Shown: positions 10,441 through 22,694, numbered from the stretch's first letter. The stretch is DNA of 64,000 nt from Citrus sinensis (GCF_022201045.2 NC_068558.1:45411001-45475000); one strand, 5' to 3'. Notes: generated from the letters alone by a model not told the origin. Made by a program: numbers and translations.

Positions 10441-11725
10441 GAACCAAAATTTTTTTGGTTCGGTTCAGAGAGTAAAACTCGAAATTTGAAAATAAGCGAA
10501 CAACCTTTAAAAACAAGCGAGTCGATTGGTTCTGCTCGGTTCGGTTCAATTAAATAAAAAATTATTTAACTTAAAAGTGTAAATTTAAAAATTAATTTGA
10601 ATTCCTAAATCCAACCCTAGATCGGCATGGGAGCAAACGGCCATCTCTCACAAAGCTTCATGCACAGCAATCTCTCTCTCCCGCGGCCTCTGACGGTCAG
10701 CCTCTCACGTACTCATCCCTCACGCACGGTCAGCCTCTCACGGTCACGGACTCATCACTCACGGTCTCACTCTCACCGTCAGCCACCGTTCATCTCGCCA
10801 GCTGTTGCAGCCTCTCTCCGTCGTTGCTCTCGTGCCGGTGAAGGTGAGCAGCCTGAGTTGAGTTCAGTTTCACTCGCCGACTCACCGTTAGCAGCAACTA
10901 GTTCAATTTAATTTCACTTCGTTTATTCTTTGATTAATTTAATTTTTGTAAATAAAAAAATGAGTTGATCTGTTTTGTTTTTAATTTGAGGCATACGAGT
11001 TTGATTTGATTTTTGTTATATTATGATCTGTTTGTTTTGATTTGATCACGCACTGGTTGGTTTGATTTTTGTAATTTGTAATTTGTAATTGATATTTGAT
11101 TGGGAAAACTGTAAAAATCATGCACTCACTTTCTCTATACACACAGATTACAGTAAATTAAAAGAAAAAGTTTTTTGAATTGTGTGATTGAATTTGAGGC
11201 GCAATAGCTTCAATGGGAAATACGAGCAACTGTCTACTTTCTTTTCATACTTTGTATGCTGCTAGTTTCTGCCATGGCTTCTGGAAGCAGAGTAATTCAT
11301 CAAACAACAGAAGCAGTTGTAGATAGAGTGGGAGACTTGCCGTGTCAACCCGAAGTTGAGTTCAAACACTATTCCGGGAACGTGAAGGTCCGGCCCAACG
11401 ACCAAAAAGCTTAGTTCCCTACTTTCTTTGAAGCCCAAAATGGAGTTTCTAACTTTTCTTCTCTCACTTAATTTATTTCCTGTTGCATTCCCGTGTTGTT
11501 TCTATTTTTGTTTCGTCCTGGAGTTTTTACATTCATATTTAAATAAATAAAAAAAAAAGCTCTTGCAAATTGGTACAATATCCAAATTCAGTAACTGAAA
11601 TTTTCGAACCGAAGCGAAATATCCTCAATTCTGTTTGGTTCGATTCTGAAATTTGGTTTATATTCGGTCTATTTTATGGAGAATCGTTCAGTTTTTGGTT
11701 CGGATCTGCTGCCTAAAAACTGCAA
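10441..11725. other. Possible degraded mobile element rich in GGTTCGGTT words, carrying a gene fragment
   Basis: Both edges (10441-10550 and 11580-11710) contain clusters of GGTTCGGTT/CGAACC words in inverted orientation, while the middle holds low-complexity CTCACGG repeats (10690-10790) and a serine carboxypeptidase exon fragment. This fits a transposon that captured host sequence, but I could not find a matching target duplication, so ends and class are unknown. Confidence 0.35.
11274..11448 (+). pseudogene. Serine carboxypeptidase-like first-exon fragment
   Basis: From an ATG at 11274 the frame reads DRVGDLPCQPEVEFKHYSGN and then VKVRPNDQKA. This matches the N-terminal signature of mature plant SCPL (peptidase S10) proteins, where a DRV-LPGQP-V-F-HYAGYV pattern precedes the first intron. 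TAG at 11412-11414 interrupts it where ALFYWFFEA is normally found; FFEAQNG is still visible after the stop. No signal peptide is in frame before the ATG and no later exons follow. The known family are vacuolar or secreted peptidases and acyltransferases. The flanks look transposon-like, so capture by a mobile element is possible. Confidence 0.65.
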
Positions 11726-12675
11726 AATAAGCCAGCATTGATGAGGCAGGATTATAGGAGCATGCTGAAAACGAAACTTTTAAGGTATTTAGGGCACATT
11801 ATTATATATATGTTGATAAAAGAGATATCCTAGTTGAAGCTCCAGAGCATTTTTTGTCCCCTCATAATCTCCAATGTGATCATAGTGGTTTAACTGATAT
11901 TGCAACGTATCTATATGTCGATCCTCTGTGATGAATGCACAGTTCTGTAAATATAGTTGGAATGAAAATACTTGCAAGGTGTAGAGACGAACAGCTGGGA
12001 GTTATAATTATGGATGCATAAACTACGAAGTGACACTAATGGCTCTCTTTACATGGCATTTTGAGAAAGGTCACTAGGCCTGTACATGTAACGCGGTAGT
12101 ATAACTCACTCAATCTCCAAGTATGTTGAGGGAGGAGGGAGCGAGTAAGATTGCGGCGCTCTCATTTCTTCTGATCCTAGAATTAAATGTGTGGGTGTGG
12201 GTGGGTGAGGTAAATATACCCAAATAATACCCCATGATGTACTATTATAAAATGATTTCGATTGTTTTCTGCTTTCTTCTTTAAAATTAAATGGAGATAG
12301 ATGCATCACGATACAAGAGTAACTTGGACTATGGCCCGGTAGAAATGAAAGACAGTAAATAAAAATAAATAATTCCTTATTTTTAACAAAATACGTTAAG
12401 AGAGAGAGAGAGACAGAAAATCTTAAATAATGGAACCATGTGTTCCGTGTATCCATCCAATAAATTTCTACCGCATCCACAAATGAAAAGAAAAAAGGTT
12501 GATAGTTTCAATACAAGTTGTAAAAATTGGTTTGGCTCATAGTCGGACTCAGCAATACAACAAAACAAGCTTTTATTGGATCCAAATTAAAAAAAAAAAA
12601 AAAAAAAAAACTAAAGAAACTACAATCGGAAGCAGATTAAGAAATTAGATGCGTAGATAATGATATAATTAAGAT
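11726..12675. other. Intergenic, no gene seen
   Basis: No family recognised. Contains an A-run of about 21 (12590-12610) and a short GA repeat near 12400. The right end probably holds the 3' UTR of the DUF538 gene at 12676. Confidence 0.4.
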
Positions 12676-13182
12676 TTAAGAAATCGACGACAGTACATTA
12701 GGAGTAAAGCGGAGGTTATTGGCGGTGGCAGTGAAACAGTCAAAGCCACACCCACAAGTCGGACGCTCGGCAAAGCTGCTGACAGGAAAATCAGCAGAAG
12801 CGATTCCAACAGAGAGCATCAGCTCATCACCCTGACGAGTCACTTCCACAATGTTCAGCCAAAGAATAAGCACTTTCACACTGATCCCACTTAAATCAGA
12901 AATCTTGCCTTTGGTTATAACGCCCGTAATCGTGGGCTTGTACTTGAGGTCATATGATTCGATTGAGAAACTACAGGTGTCTTCCAAGTATACCGAAAAC
13001 TTACCCGTGGTACGGTCAATTGTGTAGCCCAAGACGCTTTTTGGGAGGAGGCCGATCGGGAAGTCGTATTCTTGAAGAACTTCGTATGCGGTTTCCGAAT
13101 TGTCGCCGCGGGCGCCGGACGAGACCAGCAAGAGGAAAATTATGCAGAGAAACCCCATTGACGTTGAGGATACTGGTCGCAT
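12676..13182 (-). CDS. Secreted DUF538 family protein (second intact copy)
   Basis: Intronless 168-aa frame. A signal peptide (GFLCIIFLLLVSSGARG) ends near residue 27; Met9 at 13158 is an alternative start giving a more typical leader. The DUF538 domain shows AYEVLQEYDFPIGLLPKS, EDTCSFSIES, VKVLILWLNIVEV and CGCGFDC. Domain order is the same as in the copy at 5738, but the two differ at many positions, so the duplication is not recent. It is closer to the pseudogene at 14338 (shared VLQEYDFP and VLILWLNIVEV). A secreted role in development or stress is inferred from the family; the biochemical function is unknown. Confidence 0.92.
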   Translation of the reverse strand: MRPVSSTSMGFLCIIFLLLVSSGARGDNSETAYEVLQEYDFPIGLLPKSVLGYTIDRTTGKFSVYLEDTCSFSIESYDLKYKPTITGVITKGKISDLSGISVKVLILWLNIVEVTRQGDELMLSVGIASADFPVSSFAERPTCGCGFDCFTATANNLRFTPNVLSSIS

Positions 13183-14337
13183 GCGGTCTGGTTTGGTACA
13201 TATATTTTGTTTGCTTTTAAAACCCCAGGGGCCACAACGGGGTTTGTGCTGAGGTTGGTTGTTGGATCAATGAATGGGTAGATAGAATTTACGGACAGGA
13301 TCTTTACACGTAGTATTCCTACCCTTTTTCCAAAAAGACAATTTCGTTCTCCAGACTGTTGTCATAACTAATAAGCAAGTCGCTTCAATTAATGTGAACA
13401 ATTCTGTGTCGCTGTTTTTAGCCTTTGAAAAAACAACTACAAAATATTTGACAAAAGTACAAAAAAAATTAATTACCATAGCAGTCATAAAATAATTTAA
13501 TTTTATTAAATATATATTAATCTTTTTTATCAAAATTTTATAACTCAATAATATTTTCCTTCAAAATATTTAATTTCTATAAATGAACACGAAAGATTAA
13601 ACTTTTATTTACACTAGTATATGGGGAGAACTAAATTTTGGACCTTAAAATAAGTGATTCATGTAATTTTACATAAATTACCACCAATGTAGTAAATGAC
13701 ACTACTTGCCCTTTTTCATGATATTTAGTGCAAGAAAATGTTAAATGGAACATGTGTTCCACCTTACTGTCATCTCTCCTTTGCCCATTCAATTAAATTA
13801 TACCACCCATGCTATTTCAGAAAACCAAAAAAAAAAAAAAAAACCTTCTTGTTTTCTTTAAGTGTGTTAGGATCATGAAAAAGGCAAGTACTTTTTTTTT
13901 TTTTGTGTGTGTGTATTTTGTATGTAATACAAAATCAAAGGATTTAGAGAAGAAAAAAAAAAGGACGAATGTTTTGATGCATCAGCAATCAGCCACCAAG
14001 GTTCATTTTAAAAACGATCATGCAGATTAGAGATATTTCTTTTTCTTTTTCTTTTAGGTAATTACAATTTATCTAGAAATGCAACCCACCTCCCCTCAAA
14101 ATTTTCGATCGAATTGATTCCATTATCAAATTATTTCATTCATTAAACATCCCAAGAAAACCAATGCCCATTTTCATGGCTGTAAAACCCACAAATTAAT
14201 TTATGCTTTTCCACCCTAAAAAATTTCTAACAAAAAGCGACATCCAACTCACATGAAACTTTTCTGCAATTAAGATGAAAACACTCTTAGTCACACATTA
14301 TTATTATTGGGCAGAAATAAATTAAAAGACCATTTAA
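13183..14337. other. Spacer between DUF538 copies, no gene seen
   Basis: AT-rich, with homopolymer A and T runs (13830-13845, 13890-13905) and a GT microsatellite near 13904. Upstream DNA of the 12676 gene starts at the left edge; no clear TATA box stands out. Confidence 0.4.
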
Positions 14338-14801
14338 CTAGTTACAATCAAATCCACAGCCACATTGAGGATACTGATCAAAGTTATCAATCGGGAAAAC
14401 AGCACAATCGATTCCCACAAAGAGTGCAAGGTCACAGCCTTAATGGATGACTTCCACGATGTTAAGCCAAAGAATCAGGACCTTGACGCTAGCACCCTTC
14501 AAATTCGTGAGTTTGTCTTTTGATGTAACCCCTGAGATGGTGGACTCATACTTGAGCTCGTAAGATTCAATGGTGAAGCTGCAACTGTTGTTCATATGTA
14601 CCGAAAATTAACTCGCCTGTTTCTGCGTTGAGTGCATAGCGGGTTACTCCTTTTGGAAGAATGCCAACTGGGAAGTCGTATTCCTGAAGAACGTCGTATG
14701 CAGACGGCTCACTGTCGGCTGAAGCAAATGGGCTGGTGATTCTGGTGATGTTGAATGTGCAGCCAGCAGATGTTCAAAATGACGACGGCTAACGAACCCA
14801 T
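14338..14801 (-). pseudogene. DUF538 pseudogene (frameshifts and premature stop)
   Basis: Reading the minus strand from the ATG at 14801, DUF538 segments appear in order but in shifting frames: an N-terminal hydrophobic part ending in a stop after about 30 codons; AYDVLQEYDFPVGILPKG in a second frame; SCSFTIESYELKYES and VKVLILWLNIVEV in a third; then an in-frame TAA soon after IVEV; finally PQCGCGFDC before the terminal stop at 14338-14340. At least two indels and one nonsense change make it non-functional. The order and flanks match the intact copy at 12676, supporting tandem duplication followed by decay. Confidence 0.88.
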
Positions 14802-15500
14802 TTTGTTTTTACTGTTTCTCTGAGTTAAAAAGATGGATGTTGGTATTGCGGAACCTTGAAAGTTAATAATTTTAGTATGCGTTTATACCTGTTGATCTTG
14901 ATGGTGCCCATTTTGTCACAATTCTCATTAAAGTACAGAGTTTTAAGTGCATAGACAGAGAAGCTGATAATTGTTTCTGGGTCACGGTGGCAGTGATGTG
15001 TCTACATATTGGAGCAGATGTTCATCTTTTTGGCTACTTGTAAAGTAAAGATGGTTCCACGTGGCGGCTGCTAGCCAACTGTGCAGAAGACCACCAATTA
15101 TGGAATGATTACACGGATGGCCCAAATTAGTTTCCATGCATGAACGCACTCTAAATCTGCAAATGATCAAAGTAAAATTATTTTTCAGTCCCCAAATTCT
15201 AATCTAATAATCAGAAAAACAGAAAAGAAGTGAAATGCGGCGGAAGTGGGACTGGGAGGTGGCAACGTTTCGTGTTGACGCATGCACTGTTGTAAGCGGG
15301 AGGGCGACATGATACCTCCCCACCAGACAACACGTGTCAAATCTCTGATAAAACAGATCGTCCGAGGTAGACAAATTCGTCTTGGAATCGAAGACATAAA
15401 CGGACTTATTTGACTTTGTCACCTCGGGGAGAAAACGGAATTTGCTCATCCTATCCCACTAAAAAAATATCGGCCGAAATTTTCGTCCACACGGGTAAAT
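14802..15500. other. Intergenic, no gene seen
   Basis: No recognisable coding or repeat boundary. The right edge adjoins the small MITE at 15501. Confidence 0.4.
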
Positions 15501-15786
15501 GAAAAATTTACAAAAATAATCATAAAATTTTTTAATTTTTTATTTTAAATTTAATCCTTTTCAGTTTTTTCTTGTCATAATTAGTTAAATATTAATTTTT
15601 TTGACTAAATAATCTTTATTACTTTCAACAAATTTATAAACAATGACAGACATTATTTATAAATATATTGAAAGTAATAAGGATAATTTGATCCAAAAAA
15701 ACAACATTTAATTAGTAATGATTAAAAATACTTAAGGGTCAAATTTTAAAAACTGAAAAATTTTATGATTATTTTCATAAATTTCC
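15501..15786. mobile_element. Small inverted-repeat MITE, probably Mutator-related
   Basis: The arms pair across nearly the whole 286 bp: the left arm contains AAAATAATCATAAAATTTTT and the right arm its complement, ending TAAATTTCC. The inner part also pairs (ATTACTTTCAA with TTGAAAGTAAT). The ends resemble the TIRs of the large element at 22089-36650 (GGGAAATTTAC...AATAACCATAAAA). Flanks ACGGGTAAA and ACGGTCAAA could be a decayed 9-bp TSD. Exact ends are approximate. Confidence 0.65.
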
Positions 15787-17821
15787 ACGGTCAAACACCG
15801 TGAGATCACTCATGCCAGTACACTATCTCGACACTACGTGACAAAGCAATGCCTTCTTGGGCTTCCCCGAGTGATTTTGGATTTAGTTTTAATTCTTTTA
15901 ACTGTTTCAGACTTTTAGTTACTAAACACATAATAGGGACAAAAGAAGTATCATTTATTCTAGCTTTAGCAATGACTTCATCTTCCAGATATTTTTGGTT
16001 TTCCTGAAAGATGCATATTGACGATACTGGTTTACAAAAATATGTGAAACCAAACTCTACCAGCGTCCAATTTGCTCTTTTCCTTATAATTGGTTTCCAC
16101 CAGAATCAACATTTCCTTTGCAAAAATTGTAAAAACTTCAAATCGAGGCAAAATATTTCTTTTAATGCCCAAAAAGCCGATAGAAAGGACACTCTTTCTG
16201 CAACGAAACTGCTGTAACAATCATTGACAACAAATATGACATAACCATTGGGACCAACCAACCACTCCTACAATCTCTTTAACGTATATCCTACCTGCTC
16301 CACTCACCTCTGGATAGCCCGCTGGAATAGAATCAAACCGTAAAAAATACTTTTAATTTTTGAACTTTTTGATTTCTGCTTTGTTTCACTAATTTCATCA
16401 ATTTGAACTACTTACATCAGATTAGGACGAGCATAGCACAAGTTGGACTTGTGTTGAATTCAGACAACCGTTGATTTCAAGACAGTTCAAAAACTAAGAC
16501 CGACAATTTATCAAATCCCTATACTTACCCAATGATGTTCTTCTGCCGTCTCTCCCTCTCCCTCTCCTGAGTATCGATCCCATCCCCTTTGGTGCCTGCA
16601 TGAATATGAGGGCATGATAGAAATTAGAAACAATACACACGCACATATTGACAAATTGATGAACAGAAACGGACTAGACTCAGGAATCAGAAAGTAATTA
16701 AGCACTGCACACCTTTGAAGAGATACAGGAATTAGTTCTTGAAGATTAAACAAACACATCCTTTGCTGTGAAAATAGAAACAAGCACAAAAACAAATAGA
16801 AAGCTTTTTCCTCGTGCTTAATTCTCGTCAGCCAATCATGAGACAATAAAGCCCACCACATTATTGAGGGGCAACATTATCATCTCCCCTCACTGTAGGA
16901 AAAGGAATTTGGAAACAATTCTGCCAGCTATGTTTCCATATACAAATCAGTTGTTTTTGCTGTCCATAAATTAACGTGTACTTTTTAACTATGAGCATGC
17001 AGCTATATCAAAGATGTTCTGACAGTTCTGCATTATTTCTCTCCTATTAACATCTTAAACCTCTCACAGAACAAATGGTTTCCTATTTAAACAGCACTCT
17101 CTCTATTAATTACCCCATTTTTAAAGTTGTATCATATGTCTTTATGTAGGAATTGTTGTCTTGCCATCCGATCTAGGTTTGTCCTTGATTTTCTCATCTC
17201 ATAAGAGGATTCTATTCCAATAATAATATTAAGTATACATTTCTTCTTTAAACTCCCACTCAGTCTAGATGCAGCATCTTTATCTCTTCCCAGAAAAATA
17301 TGCATCATTTGAAAGTGCGGTCTAGTAAATAAGTATGTGTTATTTTCAAATCCATTTGTAATCAAAAGTTTGCAACACACCAAAGTCAAAAGAATGGAAC
17401 AATATACTGGTTAAAAAAGCAAACTACAGGTTTGTTGAGGTGGTTTGTTCATGAAAGGTGAAACATGAACCAGTAAAGGAATGCAAGAACCCTGTTCCTG
17501 AGGAACCATCCCAATACAAAGAGAATCAGATAAGGGCTGAAGAATTACCCATTAGATGTATCCAGAAAAGTCAAAGAAAGAAGAAGCAGCAAATTCACTA
17601 ATGTAGCTTGAAAGAATTAAGAGTACAACAACCAATGCCTACGTATGAGAATTTTACAAACAAAAATTTCCACATCTATCAATACAATCAAATGAGAACA
17701 GTAGGCAGGAGTGGTCCACAGACAAATAAAGTCAGCAATGGACCTCTAACAAATATGCAATCACAATCAACAGGGGCAAGGAAAAAAAATACCAGGATCC
17801 TACGTTTTAGCTGCCCCTGAC
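15787..17821. other. Intergenic, no gene seen
   Basis: No recognised gene on either strand. The last few hundred bases before 17822 probably include the 3' UTR of the minus-strand SEC15B gene. Confidence 0.4.
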
Positions 17822-20248
17822 TTAGCTCACATCCCTTAGTCTTTTTATCAAAGCATCCAGTGATTTCTTTTTTGGATTCTGTTTGGCTCCCCTGCTTCCA
17901 AAAGTTCCAAAAAGCCGATCTGAAGGATCTCTTAACTTCTCTGAAATTGTCACTACTTTCCTGTGGTCCAAAGCATTGTAACTCCTTTCCCTAATCACTG
18001 GATTCAGAAAATTCTCAGGATGATTGCTCAACAGCAAATTCACCAACTGTCTTGACTCAGCAAGCGCTGTCTTCAACTGATTAGCATCCCCATCTGTGAA
18101 TAGGGGAGCCAAATTATCAGCAAATGACTCCAAAAGCCGAATATCTACATCAATTCCCATAATAGCATTGATATTAAACCTCTTCACAGAATCCCCATAT
18201 ACAGCGCCTACAATTGTCTCTGATATGTGAGAAAGGACATCTTGCAAAACCCTTCTAAGAACCTGAGCAGGCAAAATCTGTTGAGCAGTAGAAACCAGGG
18301 TCTCCAAATATATTATCACCTCATTCACATATTCATTCCCATTCTGTAAGGGCTCATCAGCCATCCAGTTCACATTCTCTATCAATGACATGAAACCATC
18401 AACCTTATTCTTAAGCAACCCAGATAGCATTTCCTCTGCAGCATCACGGGCTTTGGTTAGAGGAAATTGCCTCCTACTTCTCTCTGCCATTCTCAATGGA
18501 ATACCAGAAAGCTGTGCAGCATGACGGAAGAAAAAATCACAAGCACGCTCTAAAACGGCCATATTAGCAGCCACCTGCATTGCCTGAGAAACCCCATGGA
18601 CAGATGAATTGATAAGCTTCAACAAAGCCTCATCCAAAACCTCGCCCAAAAGCCTATCCAAATACTTTTTCACAACATCAAAGAACTCCAGATGCCCACC
18701 GTATGACATAAAGCTCACTGAATCCTCAATAAATGACCGAACAATCCTACAGCAATCAGGCACTGTAGAAGAAAATGGTGCAACGTAAGGAAATGCAGGT
18801 ACAATATCGGACGTCTGAATCTGAAATGAAAGCACATTCATCGAATACTCATACTCCTTCTTCATGAGCATCTGCTCAAACTTATCAGCAGCAAGTGCTT
18901 CAGTAATCTGTTTACGACAATCTGACAACAGCAATTCATGATATTTGTCCCTATGTTTGCTCAAAACATCAAGCAAAGCATCTATGGGATACCCATACCT
19001 CCGCAATGTAACACCTAACAAACTCACATAGTCCTTAATCAACAACAAATGATTAGCAGTTTGCATCCTCGAAAACTGATCCTCTAATACTGAACACATT
19101 TTACTAACAGCAGCATCCCACAGATTCTCAACTTCAATTTTAGATATCAAACCACCACCAGTCCTCAAAATTCGATCTTCAACAATGAAAAAGCCCGCAA
19201 TTTGGGCAAAAAATGTTTGATGAGATTCTAGAAACGGAGTCATTGAAGATACCTGAAAATCAGACGTCAATTGAAGCTTCCTGTTTTCGAAATAATACTG
19301 CTTAAATCGATCCTCAAGACCTAATGTTTGGTGAATATGATAAGCTCTATAAAGCGGCGTCAAATCAAACCCTAACAGACCAGCACCACCGTTACTATCA
19401 CTTTCGACGCCGTTACTAAGCCCGTTCTCATCATCATCTTCCTCCTGCAAGGCGTAAACGCAGTCACGCAAACTGAGACGGCTTTGTTCTTCGGCTTGCC
19501 TCTGCTTGATTCGTAAGTCCTCTTCCCGTTGCCGAGCCGAAGAAGCTTGGCCTATCGCTAATTGGCCTAAATTTCGACTCACTACACGGATCTCAACTAG
19601 CCAATCACCGAACTCCTTGTTTACTTTTCTTTCGATGTATGATCTAATCGATGGAGTTTTCTTCTCTAACATTCGCTTCAAAGTAGACGACGGCGCTTTA
19701 TCTGAAAACTCACTTTCCAGTGCATCCGTACACTTCAAAGCCATGTAAAAATTGTTATTCGAAAGATGATGATTTGCTCTGGAACACAGCTCCATCAATT
19801 TGACACAAGACACGATTGATTTCAACGCTAAGTCAATGTTTTTTGAAATAGTTTGCGCTTCCACGTAAGAATCGAGTGAAGCGAGCAGTGGACCGGCAAC
19901 GGACTGGAGCTTGGAGTTGGAATCGGAGAGAGCAGATTTGAGCGAATCGACGTCTGAGAGGAGAGATCGAAGATCATCAACGGCTAGGATGAAGTCCTGG
20001 TAGTGAGCTTTGCAGACTTCCTCGATTTCAGATTCTTTGGATCGGGAGAACTGGCGTAGGTGTTGAAGGAGTGTCTCCGGCTTCCCCGATGCGAAGGCTT
20101 TCCGTACGAACGGGCCCAAGTCTTCGCCGTTGCCTATGGCGGAAGACAGGAGTAGCTGATCGAGTTTATCGGCGGAGTCTCCGCCGTTTGCAGTGGCAGG
20201 AACCACCTTGCGGCGGGTCCTTGCTGACAGCTGCATCCTTTTGAACAA
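17822..20248 (-). CDS. SEC15B: Exocyst complex component SEC15B
   Basis: Single 808-aa frame without introns, as usual for plant SEC15 genes. The N-terminal part (about 30-140) has GEDLGPFVRKAFASGKPETL and KESEIEEVCKAHYQDFI, the conserved coiled-coil start of SEC15; the C-terminal half (about 470-790) is the helical Sec15 domain with EFFDVVKKYLDRLL and INAIMGIDVDIRLLESFADN. SEC15 joins the octameric exocyst, links Rab GTPase-marked secretory vesicles to SEC10, and supports tethering at the plasma membrane during polar growth and cell-plate formation. It looks closer to Arabidopsis SEC15B than SEC15A. Met5 (20236) is a likely alternative start, since relatives begin near MQ-S--RRKV. Length matches the family (about 790-810 aa). 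Confidence 0.95.
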   Translation of the reverse strand: MFKRMQLSARTRRKVVPATANGGDSADKLDQLLLSSAIGNGEDLGPFVRKAFASGKPETLLQHLRQFSRSKESEIEEVCKAHYQDFILAVDDLRSLLSDVDSLKSALSDSNSKLQSVAGPLLASLDSYVEAQTISKNIDLALKSIVSCVKLMELCSRANHHLSNNNFYMALKCTDALESEFSDKAPSSTLKRMLEKKTPSIRSYIERKVNKEFGDWLVEIRVVSRNLGQLAIGQASSARQREEDLRIKQRQAEEQSRLSLRDCVYALQEEDDDENGLSNGVESDSNGGAGLLGFDLTPLYRAYHIHQTLGLEDRFKQYYFENRKLQLTSDFQVSSMTPFLESHQTFFAQIAGFFIVEDRILRTGGGLISKIEVENLWDAAVSKMCSVLEDQFSRMQTANHLLLIKDYVSLLGVTLRRYGYPIDALLDVLSKHRDKYHELLLSDCRKQITEALAADKFEQMLMKKEYEYSMNVLSFQIQTSDIVPAFPYVAPFSSTVPDCCRIVRSFIEDSVSFMSYGGHLEFFDVVKKYLDRLLGEVLDEALLKLINSSVHGVSQAMQVAANMAVLERACDFFFRHAAQLSGIPLRMAERSRRQFPLTKARDAAEEMLSGLLKNKVDGFMSLIENVNWMADEPLQNGNEYVNEVIIYLETLVSTAQQILPAQVLRRVLQDVLSHISETIVGAVYGDSVKRFNINAIMGIDVDIRLLESFADNLAPLFTDGDANQLKTALAESRQLVNLLLSNHPENFLNPVIRERSYNALDHRKVVTISEKLRDPSDRLFGTFGSRGAKQNPKKKSLDALIKRLRDVS

Positions 20249-22079
20249 GTGGCGAAAAGAAACGGAGGGTGTACTTGGAAAGAATGAAGAGGAGTTATTG
20301 CCGAGAGATAGGGGAAAGGCGGGGACTTGGGAGGCTATAAGTATTTATTTTGTGCTTCGACGAAAATGCCCACTTAATGTTGGGATATTATGTAGGTTGA
20401 TTGTGGAATTTTGAAGGTGAGGTATGAGTCGTTCGGTAATTTGGTGACTTGTTTGACCTCCTATTACCTCTTAATTAATTCGACGGCGGTCAAGCCGGAA
20501 TGATGTCCGACGTTGATTTGGTGATTAACCAAGCCGGAATGATGTCCGAAATTTAGTCGCTGTCTGAAAATAATTGCGGGTATTTTTCTTTTCTCTTTTT
20601 TTTTTTTTTTTTTCCCCAATTGGGGGTTCGTTGGCAAGTAACAATCATTTTTTCCACTTCAACAAAACAAAAAGTAGAAGGTAATTAATAAACATTCCTA
20701 TCAACCCCTTTCTTCTTCTCAAAAAAAAAAAAAAAAAAAAAAACCCTTTCTTCAATAATTGCATGTACAGTATAAAGAAGAAAACATATAAACCTAACTC
20801 GTGTGTACAATTAGGTCAACTAAAAGATATATGATGGCTTGTAATTATAAAACAAAGATATATAATTTTCGTAAGTCGTCAATATGAGTTTTTGGACGTC
20901 TTTCATAATATACTAATACAGTAATGCGCACAAATACAGAGAAGAATAGGATCTATTTTGCATAAATTTTGGGTTATTAAATCATAATCAATCGAATAAT
21001 TGAAAATAATAATAATATGAATTTCTTTTAAAATAAAAGATAATAAAATTTGGGTCCCATTAAATATTGTTAATTCCTTTTATTATCTTTTTCTCTGTTT
21101 ACGGCGTGATTACCTTCTTCCTCCATGATTTCTTCAATGGCAATAAATTATAAGGAAAAAAAAAAAAAACACCGACGACCTAATGTTCCAATTTCAAGTT
21201 CCAAGAGATGATTCAGCTCTGTTAATGTAGCCATACAACACTTTGCATTAACTTGATTTTTCTTTTTCTTCATTGTTGATAATAAGAATTAGATAATGGA
21301 GCAATCACTCCACAAATAGATGGACACGACAGCAAACTTTTCCATATGGGTAAGTTTTTTAGAAGAAATAAAAAGAAAATTATAGAGTATAACGGAGCTT
21401 TTCTTCGCCTTATATAATGTGAACAACACTTTTTTCTTTTGTGTACTTTTAATTCTTTCTTACTCTTTAATATTTGATATAATACTGTAATTATTTTTTT
21501 TTCTCCCTTTGTTGATAGAGAAGAATATGTAGAAAATAGAGAAATAAAAATATATTAAAATATGTTAAAATAAGAGAGAAAAAGATAATAGAACGAATAT
21601 ATAATATTTCGTGAGGCCAAATTTTATTATATTTTTTTAAAGAAGAAATCCACTTCACCACTAATTTCAACCATTTGATTGATTAGTATTAAAGGGCTGA
21701 GATTTTGTGTAAAATAAGCATGGGCTACCTCCTATCCCGTAAATATATTAACAGGAGAGAGAGCATTTGTTTCTAACAATTTCTTGATGATTGATGATAT
21801 CTGTGAAACTTTTTGATTGATGGAAGGGAATGGTTCGGTACATTTTGTTATGCCCGGGCCTTCTGCTGTAAGATACTAATATACACACAATTATTGTTAT
21901 TATTATTATTATTATTATTATAGGAGTCACATGTCCATTTTAAAAAGAGAGAACCATGAAAATAGAAAAAAAAAACAAATAATGGGTTGTAGTAATGCTT
22001 TTCACACACCGTTAATATCGTTATAAATTCTCATTTTTGTTATTTATATTACCACTATATTTTCACATGATGGTTTGCT
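20249..22079. other. Intergenic, upstream of SEC15B, no gene seen
   Basis: Contains a direct repeat CAAGCCGGAATGATGTCCGA at 20491-20510 and 20530-20549 (39-bp period), a T-run near 20596-20613, an A-run near 20720-20742 and a (TTA)n tract near 21895-21921. No coding family recognised. Confidence 0.45.
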
Positions 22080-22563
22080 TCATTTTTAGGGAAATTTACA
22101 CTAATAACCATTAAAGTTTTGGTTTTTTTCATCTTAACCCTCCAAACAAATTTCTATCAACATTAGCCATAAAACAAGCTTTGAGACCAAAATACCCCTC
22201 TCCCTCATCTCTCCCCCAACACTCCCTTTCACTCATCTCTCCCAAACCGAACCAACTCCCATCATCGGCGGCAACATCAGCCCTCGTCGGCGGTGGCTCC
22301 ATCTTTCATCGACGTCCGATCTACAATCTACAACTTTCAACAAAACCTAAATTAGCCATTTTTTTTATTTTCATTAATTTCAAATGAAATTTTAGAATAA
22401 TAATGGTTGTAGTTTGAGAATAATGGTGGTGGTGGTGGTGTTTGGTGGTGTTTTGGGAGTATTGTTTTTGGATTTTTGAGTGTTGTGGGGAGGGAGGGGG
22501 GGTGGGGGGCAGCGCGCGCGCGCGCCCATCGCTGGGCAGCAGCGCGGGCGCATGCGCGCCCCA

Positions 22564-22621
22564 CTGTCGCACCAATTTTGGTGCGACAGCGCCCTACTGC
22601 CGCACCAATTTGGTGCGACAG
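22564..22621. repeat. Two GGTGCGACAG palindromes, left side of the Pack-MULE
   Basis: Two hairpin-forming sequences sit 33 bp apart: CTGTCGCACCAA followed by TTGGTGCGACAG (22564-22589), and a near copy with one change (22597-22621). The same stem occurs on the other side of the retrotransposon at 35822-36330, so the motif belongs to the Pack-MULE interior. They lie in an unusually GC-rich stretch (22490-22625). Confidence 0.75.
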
Positions 22622-22694
22622 CAAGCCTCTCGCACCCTATATTCTTTATGTTTTTGCATCCAGTTTTTCCAAATTTTGAATTTGTTGGTCTGCT

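Noticed and set aside
10627-10911. 94-codon Ser/Arg/His-rich frame
   Set aside because: Low-complexity CTCACGG repeats explain the composition; no domain match and no conserved start.
12106-12568. Overlapping minus-strand frames of 61-124 codons
   Set aside because: AT-rich sequence with no conserved motif; not supported as exons.
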